Source: an uncultured Clostridia bacterium
Lineage (GTDB): Bacteria; Bacillota; Clostridia; Lachnospirales; Lachnospiraceae
NCBI GenBank assembly: GCA_947174885.1
Contig: CAMWKO010000028.1
Coordinates: 1 to 37,619, forward strand
Reading direction: 5' to 3'
Length of the DNA: 37,619 nucleotides
Part shown: one piece after another, positions 1-6,835 of the stretch
How positions within the stretch are numbered: position 1 is the first letter of the stretch
How the letters are laid out: every line of letters begins with the position of its first letter
The notes under the pieces: model-generated
Database searches by the model: none
What the model was told of the DNA's origin: nothing
Seen by the model: only the letters and a program-made list of their open reading frames with translations
Translations under genes and position numbers: made by a program

Positions 1-50
1 TTATGATGATGTAAGCTTTTTGAAGCTAAAAATAAAAAATACGGAAACTC
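1..50. repeat. Right arm of palindromic MITE-like element, cut by window start
   Basis: The first 50 bases end in ACGGAAACTC and match the right end of the complete copy at 21147-21326, including the preceding ATGATGTAAGC module and CTTTTTGAAG. The left arm lies outside the window, so flanking duplication cannot be tested. Confidence 0.8.
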
Positions 51-70
51 AAGTTTCATATACTATTTTT

Positions 71-137
71 ATGTAAGATGATTACATCGTTATGATGATA
101 AAAGTTTTTTGAAGTAAAAAATAAAAATGGGAAACTC
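71..137. repeat. Degenerate MITE-like right arm, GGGAAACTC subtype
   Basis: Bases 101-137 carry a degenerate CTTTTTGAAG block (one substitution), then AATAAAAATGGGAAACTC, resembling the right end of the family. The preceding GATTACATCGTTATGATGAT resembles the inner palindrome of the full-length copies. No matching left arm is visible, so this is an eroded or nested copy directly downstream of the one at 1-50. Nothing else but AT-rich sequence is visible up to the first gene. Confidence 0.55.
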
Positions 138-338
138 AAATACAGGATAAGGAAAGATAAATTTTTAAGAAGTACATATATCATATTATATCCCAAGTTA
201 TTTATAGGAAAAAGTTATAACCAGACTTGCCTTTTTTGTATTAGCGTTTTTTGGTACAACACTGTACAATTACAAACATCCAATTAAATATAATTAAAAT
301 TTATAGTTAAAATGTTATACAAAAAGGAGGAACAAGAT

Positions 339-1424
339 ATGTCATGTTGTGGAGGAGATTTTGTTTTAGACAAAGCTAATGCAGGGATAGCATATACTGA
401 TGAGGAGGCCGAAAAGTCAGCCATTGAAAGAGGGGTAAGACCAAGACCACAGGAAATAAAAGAGGAAATAGATGAAAGAGGTGCTTTTGTAAGACAGCCA
501 AACCGTTTTAATACACCTTTTGGGGAAGAAGCTTCACAGCTTAAAGCAGAAGCAGGAAAATACAGACTGTTTTGGGCAAAGGGCTGTCACTGGTCTAATC
601 GTGCTGCGATTGTGCGTGAGTTGTTGGGCTTAGAGGAGGCAATCAGCATTAATTTAGTAGCAGCGACAGGAGAAACCAATAAATATGGCTGGGGATTCCC
701 TGATGAAGAAAATCACGAGGACCCTGTTTTGAAAATTAAGTTTTTAAGTGAGGTATATAAAAATGCAGATTCGGAATACACAGGCAGATGTACAGTTCCT
801 GCATTGGTAGATATAACTGCAGGAAAGGTTGTGAACAATGATTATCACCGTCTTACAAATTATTTTGAAACTGCATTTAAACCATTTCAGGACAAAAATG
901 CACCTGATTTGTATCCGGTAGAGCTTAGAAAGGAGATAGATGATTTTAATGACTGGCTGTTTCCAAATATAAACAATGCTCATTACCGTATGGCATTCTG
1001 CCAGTCACTTGAGGCATATGAAGAGGCTTTTGAAGATTTTTATAATGCAATGGATAAGCTGGAAGAGAGATTATCAAAAAATCGTTTCTTATTTGGAGAT
1101 TATGTAACAGACAGTGATATAAGATTTTTTGTAACCTTAGCAAGATGGGATACTCATTATTATAGAAATCTTGGACCGTTAAAAAAGAGAGTTGTGGATT
1201 ATGAAAATATCTGGGCATATGCCAGAGATTTATATGAAATTCCTGCATTTAAGAATAATACATATTTCAGGGATTTTGCCAAAGACAAAGGAGGAAATAA
1301 GAAATTGTTTTCATCTTTTAATGGCAGGTTTGCAGATAAGATTGACTATGAAGCATTTTGGTCAACACCACAAAACAGAAAGGAACTTAGTAAAACCCCT
1401 GATGAAAAATTTTTAAGAGCATAG
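339..1424 (+). CDS. Glutathionyl-hydroquinone reductase-like GST family protein
   Basis: This 361-residue protein looks like the Xi-class glutathione S-transferase family (YqjG/ECM4 type), which reductively removes glutathione from hydroquinones. The thioredoxin-like N-domain carries GCHWSNRA with Cys83, at the place of the family's catalytic Cys-Pro-Trp; here His replaces Pro. The C-terminal half holds the all-helical GST domain with RFLFGDYVTDSDIRFFVTL, typical of the family. I start it at ATG 339 because AAGGAGG at 324-330 sits 8 bases upstream; the longer start at 312 would place that site inside the gene. The N-terminal SCCGG is unusual. It is followed by a terminator, so it appears monocistronic. 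The physiological thiol is unknown, since many Clostridia lack glutathione. Family assignment is fairly secure, substrate is not. Confidence 0.8.
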   Translation: MSCCGGDFVLDKANAGIAYTDEEAEKSAIERGVRPRPQEIKEEIDERGAFVRQPNRFNTPFGEEASQLKAEAGKYRLFWAKGCHWSNRAAIVRELLGLEEAISINLVAATGETNKYGWGFPDEENHEDPVLKIKFLSEVYKNADSEYTGRCTVPALVDITAGKVVNNDYHRLTNYFETAFKPFQDKNAPDLYPVELRKEIDDFNDWLFPNINNAHYRMAFCQSLEAYEEAFEDFYNAMDKLEERLSKNRFLFGDYVTDSDIRFFVTLARWDTHYYRNLGPLKKRVVDYENIWAYARDLYEIPAFKNNTYFRDFAKDKGGNKKLFSSFNGRFADKIDYEAFWSTPQNRKELSKTPDEKFLRA

Positions 1425-1427
1425 TAT

Positions 1428-1475
1428 AAATACAGTAAGCTGTAGTACTTTACCATAGCTTACTGTATTTATATA
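1428..1475 (+). terminator. Hairpin terminator after the GST-like gene
   Basis: A perfect 14-bp stem (1428-1441 with 1457-1470, AAATACAGTAAGCT arm) starts 4 bases after the stop codon. The U-tract is weak (ATATATTATA), so efficiency is uncertain. The remaining sequence to 1636 is AT-rich with nothing recognisable. Confidence 0.7.
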
Positions 1476-1636
1476 TTATAGATGTGATTAATATTATAGG
1501 TGTAATTTATATTACAGACTATCAAAAAGGTTTGTACAAATACAAATATATAGAGAGTATTTTATTTCAAATACATATATTTTAAATATTTTGACAAGTA
1601 AAATATGAATGTAATTAACATGAACTTTTAAATTAT

Positions 1637-1666
1637 TTGACAACGGAGAATTTTGAAAAATATAAT
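1637..1666 (+). promoter_or_regulatory. Sigma-A-type promoter for the M20 peptidase
   Basis: TTGACA at 1637-1642 and TATAAT at 1661-1666 are both perfect consensus hexamers with an 18-base spacer, about 65 bases upstream of the peptidase start. Confidence 0.75.
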
Positions 1667-1732
1667 TATATATGAAATTTGGTGTTTGAATATGAAATAT
1701 TGCAAAAGGTAAATATTGAATGGAGGAAACGG

Positions 1733-2857
1733 ATGTTTGACGATTTAATAGACGAAAAGAAATTAACGGATTTGTTTTGTGAACTTACATCCATTGATTC
1801 GGTAAGCTTAAACGAAAGGCAATTTGCAGATATATTAAAGGATAAACTTACAAAACTGGGAATAGAAGCATACGAGGATAATGCAGGAGAAATACTGGGT
1901 GGTACTGCCGGAAATCTTTACGGTTATCTGGAGGGGAATATTAATGGCAGTCCGTTGCTGTTTTCTGCCCATATGGATACTGTTGAACCTGGAACAGATA
2001 AAAGAGCAATAATTAAATCGGGAAGAATTGTAAGTGAGTCGGATACGGTTCTGGGTGCGGATGACGCAGGAGGTATTGTGGTAATACTGGAGGCTGTAAG
2101 AATACTTAAGGAGAATAAAATACCTCACAGAAGTATAGAGGTTCTTTTTCCGGTCGCAGAGGAAATATATGCAAAGGGAAGCTCTGTTTTTGATTATACA
2201 AAACTTAGATCAAAGGAAGGATATGTACTTGATTTAACAGGGAAAATAGGTACGGCATCCTTAAGAGAGCCTACATTAATATCCTTTAGTGTTGAAATTG
2301 AAGGAAAATCTGCTCATGCAGGCTTTGCACCCGAAGAAGGAATAAATGCAATTACAATTTTTGCCGACGCAGTACATGAAATTAAGCAGGGCAGAATTGA
2401 TGAAGAAACCACTGTAAATATAGGAACGGTAAACGGAGGAACTGTTACAAATGCCATTCCCCAAAAAGTGGTTGCAAAGGGAGAAATAAGAAGCTATGTA
2501 CATGAAAAAGCACTTTTACAGATTGAAATAATAAAAAATAAATTTAAAGCGGCTGCTTTAAAATATGGTGGAAAAACAGAGGTTAAGGAAGAAATTAATC
2601 TGGTAGCGTATAAGGTTGACAGTGACGAAAAGGTTGTAAAAAGGTTTGAAAAGGTGTGTGAGGGACTTAACATAAGTACAAAACTTGTAGAAACCTTTGG
2701 CGGCAGTGATAATAACAGTTTTCTAAGGAATAAAATTAAAGGAATAGTGCTGTCATCGGCAATGGAAGAAGTTCATACGGTAAATGAATACTGTGATATA
2801 GAAGAGCTTAAAAAGAGTCTTTTAGTAGTGCTTAATCTGATGACAAGCAATATATAA
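1733..2857 (+). CDS. M20 family metallopeptidase, PepT-like (YqjE type)
   Basis: This 374-residue cytosolic zinc peptidase resembles tripeptidase T-like proteins of Firmicutes. The metal and catalytic residues of the M20 family are all visible: SAHMDTVEPG (His80, Asp82), GADDAGG (bridging Asp near 110), VAEEIYAKGS (Glu143-Glu144), and a C-terminal EVHTVNEYCD His near 347. The dimerisation domain lies between, with GKSAHAGFAPEEGINA. Length matches B. subtilis YqjE (about 370). The start is ATG 1733 with TGGAGG at 1721-1726; a longer reading from a TTG at 1679 lacks a binding site and adds 18 atypical residues. The substrate (a tripeptide or another small amide) cannot be told from sequence. 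Confidence 0.88.
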   Translation: MFDDLIDEKKLTDLFCELTSIDSVSLNERQFADILKDKLTKLGIEAYEDNAGEILGGTAGNLYGYLEGNINGSPLLFSAHMDTVEPGTDKRAIIKSGRIVSESDTVLGADDAGGIVVILEAVRILKENKIPHRSIEVLFPVAEEIYAKGSSVFDYTKLRSKEGYVLDLTGKIGTASLREPTLISFSVEIEGKSAHAGFAPEEGINAITIFADAVHEIKQGRIDEETTVNIGTVNGGTVTNAIPQKVVAKGEIRSYVHEKALLQIEIIKNKFKAAALKYGGKTEVKEEINLVAYKVDSDEKVVKRFEKVCEGLNISTKLVETFGGSDNNSFLRNKIKGIVLSSAMEEVHTVNEYCDIEELKKSLLVVLNLMTSNI

Positions 2858-2944
2858 AATTTCCGGGTATTTATATTTTTATTTTGGGATTTATGAAGTC
2901 ATATATATATTGAGCAAAGCAGTCTACATACTAGCAGGAGAAAA

Positions 2945-3022
2945 AAAAGGTTAAAAAACTTTCAGCCTTGAGTTTGTGATTAAACCGGATGTAAAATAAC
3001 TTATGCTTAAAGCATTAGGTGG
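2945..3022 (+). promoter_or_regulatory. 5' leader resembling the leader of the adaptor gene at 6836
   Basis: This leader of the acetyltransferase gene shares an ordered set of short blocks with 6746-6830: AGG-TTAAAAA-CTTT, TTGTG, TTAA-C-GG, and TTAAAGCATTAGG-GG at the end. Here ATGCTTAAAGCAT is itself palindromic. Function unknown; it could be a shared structured leader or chance similarity in AT-rich DNA. Confidence 0.25.
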
Positions 3023-3045
3023 TAAAATGAAAAAGGAGAATAAGA

Positions 3046-3477
3046 ATGGAAATATTAAGAGCAACTAAGACCTGGCAGCAGGCAGCAGCATATTATGTTA
3101 GGGTACAGGGAATGGTAAAGGGTTTTAACATACCATTAAATAAGGAATTTGACGAACATGATGGACCTGATACAGAATATGTAGTAGTTTTGGACAAAGG
3201 ATTTCCTATTGCTACCTGCCGTATTTTCAAGATAGATGATGAAACCGCAAAAATTGAAAGAGTAGTTGTGCTTGAAGAATACAGGAAAAATGGAACGGGA
3301 AGATTTTTGATAGAGGGTGCTGAGGAATGGATAAGAGAGAAAAATTATAAAAAGATAGTAATAACAAGTCGTGACGAAGCAGTAGGATTTTATGAAAAAC
3401 TGGGATATGTAGCGGATTATAATAAGGTAGATAAAGGTGGAGTATTTACTTGTATTTATACTGAAAAAATATTATAA
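3046..3477 (+). CDS. GNAT family N-acetyltransferase
   Basis: This 143-residue single-domain protein has the GNAT acetyl-CoA binding signature: IERVVVLEEYRKNGTGRFLI, where RKNGTG fits the R/Q-x-x-G-x-G/A loop of motif A. It is followed by ITSRDEAVGFYEKLGYV, the usual motif B strand and helix. The N-terminal WQQAAAYYVRVQ and the GPDTEYVVVLD block resemble YjcF-like acetyltransferases. The start is ATG 3046 with AAGGAG about 8 bases upstream. It is followed by a terminator, so it is likely a single-gene unit. The acceptor substrate cannot be deduced. Confidence 0.85.
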   Translation: MEILRATKTWQQAAAYYVRVQGMVKGFNIPLNKEFDEHDGPDTEYVVVLDKGFPIATCRIFKIDDETAKIERVVVLEEYRKNGTGRFLIEGAEEWIREKNYKKIVITSRDEAVGFYEKLGYVADYNKVDKGGVFTCIYTEKIL

Positions 3478-3492
3478 AAATCTATTTTTAAA

Positions 3493-3528
3493 GGTTTGTT
3501 GTAGTAAAGAACTATAACATCCCTTTTT
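3493..3528 (+). terminator. Terminator after the GNAT gene
   Basis: An 8-bp stem GTTGTAGT (3498-3505) / ACTATAAC (3511-3518), extended by AGG/CCC, is followed by TTTTT at 3524-3528. Confidence 0.65.
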
Positions 3529-3561
3529 GTATATGCCACAATTTTAAAGCGTATTAAATAT

Positions 3562-3685
3562 TTGAGTATATGTTTCGTACAAATATAATTTTTACTTGAT
3601 TTCATTAAGTACCAACAGCACAAGATGTTACCTTAGAGAGCAGTCTATGACTGCTACTAGGTTTTTTTGAAATCATGTAGTAGTA
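3562..3685 (+). ncRNA. Candidate small structured RNA with own promoter and terminator
   Basis: TTGAGT (3562-3567) and TATAAT (3584-3589) with a 16-base spacer predict a start near 3596. About 75 bases on, a strong imperfect hairpin (CCTTAGAGAGCAGTC / GACTGCTACTAGG, 3632-3662) runs into seven T. The whole unit is also bracketed by TGATTTCA near 3598 and TGAAATCA near 3670. No ORF with a ribosome binding site is visible. It could be a small RNA, or an attenuator leader for the downstream region. I do not recognise the family. Confidence 0.4.
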
Positions 3686-3793
3686 TTACTAAAATGTCTT
3701 AAAAAATGTTTGTATTTTATTTATTTTTATAATTTACAAAATATGGAAAAGAATGTATACTTAGAGTATATTGGATATAGAAAATTAAAAAGT

Positions 3794-3937
3794 TATAACA
3801 GTCAGGCAAACCTATAGTGATATATTTGAGCAAAGCCTTGGAGTCTTAAAAGTTAAACAGGATAATAAATATAAGATGTTTCGGTTACAAATGATATATA
3901 TTTAAATAATATATAATTATTTGTGACCTTTTTTTGA
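3794..3937 (+). promoter_or_regulatory. Cyclic-di-GMP-I (GEMM) riboswitch-like element with intrinsic terminator
   Basis: The order of conserved blocks matches class I cyclic-di-GMP aptamers. CAGGCAAACC (3803-3812) is followed by a short TATA-GTGA-TATA stem with a GNRA-type loop. Then come GAGCAAAGCCTTGGAGTC (3828-3845) and a 3' end TTTCGGTTAC (3879-3888). The known consensus reads roughly CAGGGCAAACC, GACGCAAAGCC, CGGGTTACC; this copy has one G fewer in the first block. TAAC (3796-3799) can pair with GTTA (3884-3887) to close P1. GGTTACAAAT (3883-3892) can instead pair with ATTTGTGACC (3919-3928), followed by seven T, forming a terminator that competes with P1. Ligand binding should therefore favour read-through into the secreted-protein gene (inference). 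A cyclic GMP-AMP variant is possible. Confidence 0.62.
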
Positions 3938-3991
3938 TTACAGGATATAAAAAATTATAACATTTTTATATTTCTGCGTTGGTTGCATTAA

Positions 3992-4107
3992 ACTTCTATA
4001 TATTCCGGATAAAACCGGTATATATAGAAAGAAACTTCGATTAAGGAATTGCAGGTCATTAATCGAAGTTTCACAAGCTGACACTTGCTAATAAAGTGAC
4101 AGGCTTT
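3992..4107 (+). promoter_or_regulatory. Three-hairpin 5' untranslated region of the secreted-protein gene
   Basis: Between the riboswitch terminator and the coding region lie three stems. The first (3993-4030) pairs CTTCTATATA...CCGG with CCGG...TATATAGAAAG. The second is a perfect 13-bp stem (AAACTTCGATTAA, 4032-4044, with 4059-4071) around a 14-base loop. The third (4075-4106) pairs AAGCTGACACTT with AAGTGACAGGCTT. None ends in a T-run. They could stabilise the mRNA or form a second regulatory element; class not recognised. Confidence 0.5.
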
Positions 4108-4159
4108 AATATAACACTTTCAAAAGTATGTGTAAATACAAATTTAAAGGAGGTTACGA

Positions 4160-4834
4160 ATGAAGAGAGAAGGAACGAAGACGGGTAAAAGAGTAGAGAG
4201 AAAAATTCAATTAATTATTGCGGTTATGATGTGTTTTGTTATAGCTGCCTGCTATTATACGGAGGTAAATGCAGCCAAGGTGGTTGAAAGTACAACAGAC
4301 CCTAATAAGCAATACACCAATATATATTCAATGTATACCACTATTCATACTACTGAAGGGGCATTATGGTGGAAAAAGGATGTAACATATACTATGAGTG
4401 CAAAGTATAATTCAGCGAAGCTTATTATGCTTCAGAATTTAAGTGGTACTAAAAAGTGGAATGGTAAGAATAGTGATGCAGTATCACTGGCAATAGGTAT
4501 TTCAAAACAAACAACAGTTAGTAAAACATATAGTTATGATATTACAGGAGAGGTGGGTTTTTCTGTGCCGTTAAAGGCATTTGAAATTTCTAGTAAACTT
4601 GGAGGTTCATATTCAAATTCTGCAACATATGAGAAAACAGTAGGTACTAATTCCGTTTATACATTAAATAGAAGTTCGCAAGCAGGATATTATGCAGTGG
4701 TTTCGGTCATTAATGCAGATTTATTTGATGTAAGCTTAAGTAAGGATGGAAAAGAATATACTAAAGGTAAAATGTTAAAATATGCTTCACCGGCACCTTA
4801 TGAAAGATTATACAGAAAGGATATAGCATTCTAA
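4160..4834 (+). CDS. Secreted beta-rich protein of unknown function
   Basis: This 224-residue protein has a basic N-terminus, a hydrophobic core at about 16-33 and a likely signal peptidase site after VNA (38). It has no lipobox, no transmembrane segment after the signal, and no wall-anchoring motif, so it should be released. The mature part is rich in Ser, Thr, Tyr and Lys. A central stretch at about 110-165 alternates polar and apolar residues (TVSKTYSYDITGEVGFSVPL, then KLGGSYSNSATYEKTV). That look is shared by amphipathic strands of aerolysin/ETX-MTX2 pore formers, but I cannot establish homology. AAAGGAGG at 4146-4153 sets the start. It lies downstream of the riboswitch and just ahead of two lipoproteins and an ABC exporter, suggesting a secreted effector or adhesin handled by them. 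Function unknown. Confidence 0.75.
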   Translation: MKREGTKTGKRVERKIQLIIAVMMCFVIAACYYTEVNAAKVVESTTDPNKQYTNIYSMYTTIHTTEGALWWKKDVTYTMSAKYNSAKLIMLQNLSGTKKWNGKNSDAVSLAIGISKQTTVSKTYSYDITGEVGFSVPLKAFEISSKLGGSYSNSATYEKTVGTNSVYTLNRSSQAGYYAVVSVINADLFDVSLSKDGKEYTKGKMLKYASPAPYERLYRKDIAF

Positions 4835-4984
4835 TATGTAATTATACTTTAACTATATTTATATAAATTGATAAAGTTATTTTAGAAGTTATACTATAAT
4901 AATTTATTAAAAAATAATTATAAAAATTTTTTGGGGAGTATATATAGTTATTTTAGGATTAGATTTAATGCTAGGAGATTAATA

Positions 4985-5836
4985 ATGAGAATAAAAAGAA
5001 ATACAATTTATTTTATTATATTTATTTTTGCTGTTATGCTTTTTGGGTGTAAGAGTGATGATAGTAAAGAAGTAGAAACAGAAAAACTGCCGGATTATTT
5101 TGGACCTGAGCTTTATAATATATCCTGTATGGTATATGACGAAAAGGACGAAGAGGTTACACAATATATAAATTTAATGACCAAAATAGAAATTCCGGAA
5201 GCTTTAGAAACAGAAATAGAAAGTACCGGAGGAAGGTTTGATTATTCAATCGCAGCTAAAAAAGGGGACTACAAATTAGATGATTACACATTATATGAAA
5301 TTGAAATAGTGTTTAAAAATATAGAATTTACTGATAAAGTAATTAATATTAATGAAATATCCATATATGATGAAAATAAACAAAGTATAATTGTTGGAAT
5401 GAAACCTAAGAAATTTGAAATTCAGTATTTAGATGGAAATTATGATAATGAGGATTTGATATTTTCAAGTATACCATTATCGCTACCTAGAAGTATGAGT
5501 GATTTGACATATGAACTTGATGCAGATGCAAATCTTACCATAAATGAAATTAAATTATCAAATTCAGATTTTGTTATTACAAATGCTGATGATTGTCGGA
5601 ACATAGAAATGAAAAAAAATCAGAATACAGAATTGGTTACGGCTTTATTTAAGGTAAAAGAGGATGAATTAAGTGAGTATACACAATACATATCATCAAT
5701 AATATTTTATTATATGGTAGAAGATATGGAATATGTTAAGATGACACCGGTTACTCAGGTTATTTATAATCCTACACTAAAATATGATGATAATCTTGCG
5801 GAATATTATAATGAAGTAATATTAAAAAGCAATTAA
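4985..5836 (+). CDS. Lipoprotein of unknown function, first of a tandem pair
   Basis: This is a 283-residue predicted lipoprotein with a basic N-terminus (MRIKRN), a hydrophobic stretch and the lipobox LFGC, so it is expected on the outer face of the membrane. The remainder is acidic and beta-rich, with no recognised domain. The start is ATG 4985 with AGGAG at 4973-4977; an upstream extension to 4931 would bury the signal peptide behind 18 residues. With this start its length equals that of the next gene exactly, and the two share long blocks including LPDYFGPELYN near the N-terminus and DDNLAEYYNEVILKSN at the C-terminus. By eye about two thirds of residues are identical. Immunity, binding or chaperone roles for the neighbouring secreted protein are possible but only inferred. 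Confidence 0.82.
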   Translation: MRIKRNTIYFIIFIFAVMLFGCKSDDSKEVETEKLPDYFGPELYNISCMVYDEKDEEVTQYINLMTKIEIPEALETEIESTGGRFDYSIAAKKGDYKLDDYTLYEIEIVFKNIEFTDKVININEISIYDENKQSIIVGMKPKKFEIQYLDGNYDNEDLIFSSIPLSLPRSMSDLTYELDADANLTINEIKLSNSDFVITNADDCRNIEMKKNQNTELVTALFKVKEDELSEYTQYISSIIFYYMVEDMEYVKMTPVTQVIYNPTLKYDDNLAEYYNEVILKSN

Positions 5837-5879
5837 ATTACATTTATCTTAAAATTAAATTTAATGCGGGAGATTAACC

Positions 5880-6731
5880 ATGAAAACAAAAAGAAATACA
5901 GTTTGTGTTATTATATTTATTTTTTCTGTTATACTTTTAGGTTGCAGTATTAATAATGATAAAGAAATAAACAGAGAGAATTTGCCAGACTATTTCGGAC
6001 CTGAGCTTTATAATGCAGCTTATGCATTATATGAAAAGGACGGTTCGGAGATTACCCAGTATATAAATGTAATGAGCAGAATAGAAATTCCTGAAGCTTT
6101 AGCAGTGGGAATAGAAAGCACAGGAGGAGAGTTTGATTTCTTAATTACGACTGCAAAGGGAGATTACAAAATAGACGATTATACTTTATACGAAATTAAA
6201 ATAGAGCTGAAAAATATAAAATTTACGGATGAAGTTATTAGTATAAATGAGATTTCTATATATGATGAAAGTGCTAAGGATAAAATAATTAGCATCAAAC
6301 CGCAAAAATGTGAATTTACATATACAGAAGGCAATTTTGATAATGATGATTTGATATTTACGGGTACACCTCTCTCGCTTCCTAAAGATATGAATTATTT
6401 AACATATGAAATTGATGCAGATGAAAGACTTACAATTAATGAAATTAAATTATCTAATGATGATTTTATTATTACTAATAGAGATGATTGTAAAAATATA
6501 GAAATAAAGAAGAATCAAAATACCGAAAGTGTGAAGATGATTTTTAAAATAAGGGAAACAGAATTAAGTAAGTATACCCAGTATATAACCTCAGCAGTAT
6601 TTTATTATACAGAAAAGGATGTAGAATATATCAGTATGACACCGGTTAATCAGATTATTTATAATCATACTTTAGAATATGATGATAATCTTGCAGAATA
6701 TTATAATGAAGTAATATTAAAAAGCAATTAA
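5880..6731 (+). CDS. Lipoprotein of unknown function, second of a tandem pair
   Basis: This 283-residue paralogue of the preceding gene has the lipobox LLGC after a hydrophobic signal sequence. It lies 43 bases downstream. The duplication extends into the leader: both genes are preceded by a TTTAATG-C-GGAGATTAA-type ribosome binding region just before ATG. Conserved blocks with the sister protein include IEIPEALE/A, YTLYEI, DDLIFT/S and LTINEIKLSN, spread over the full length, so neither copy is decaying. No domain is recognised. Retention of two intact copies suggests different partners or dose (inference). Confidence 0.82.
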   Translation: MKTKRNTVCVIIFIFSVILLGCSINNDKEINRENLPDYFGPELYNAAYALYEKDGSEITQYINVMSRIEIPEALAVGIESTGGEFDFLITTAKGDYKIDDYTLYEIKIELKNIKFTDEVISINEISIYDESAKDKIISIKPQKCEFTYTEGNFDNDDLIFTGTPLSLPKDMNYLTYEIDADERLTINEIKLSNDDFIITNRDDCKNIEIKKNQNTESVKMIFKIRETELSKYTQYITSAVFYYTEKDVEYISMTPVNQIIYNHTLEYDDNLAEYYNEVILKSN

Positions 6732-6745
6732 ATTTAGGGGAATTG

Positions 6746-6832
6746 AGGCTTAAAAACTTTTATACTTAAGCTTGTGCTTTAACGGGAAGTACAAGCATTT
6801 TTGATTATTTCTGATTAAAGCATTAGGAGGCA
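6746..6832 (+). promoter_or_regulatory. Structured leader before the export-adaptor gene
   Basis: GCTTAA/TTAAGC (6748-6772 region) and a 9-bp stem CTTGTGCTT/AAGTACAAG (one G-U pair) flank the loop TAACGGG. TGCTTTAA within it is also complementary to TTAAAGCA next to the AGGAGG, so an alternative fold could cover the ribosome binding site. It resembles 2945-3022. No known riboswitch class is recognised. Confidence 0.35.
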
Positions 6833-6835
6833 GAT

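Noticed and set aside
240-280. GTACA-ACAC-TGTAC inverted repeat upstream of the GST-like gene as an operator
   Set aside because: Only 5-bp arms and no convincing promoter around it; not enough to call.
303-341. Start of the GST-like gene at 312
   Set aside because: The AAGGAGG ribosome binding site would fall inside the gene; ATG 339 has correct spacing.
2905-2940. TTGAGCAAAGC resembling the second block of a GEMM riboswitch
   Set aside because: The preceding CAGG-CAAACC block and the 3' GGTTAC strand are missing, so there is no aptamer.
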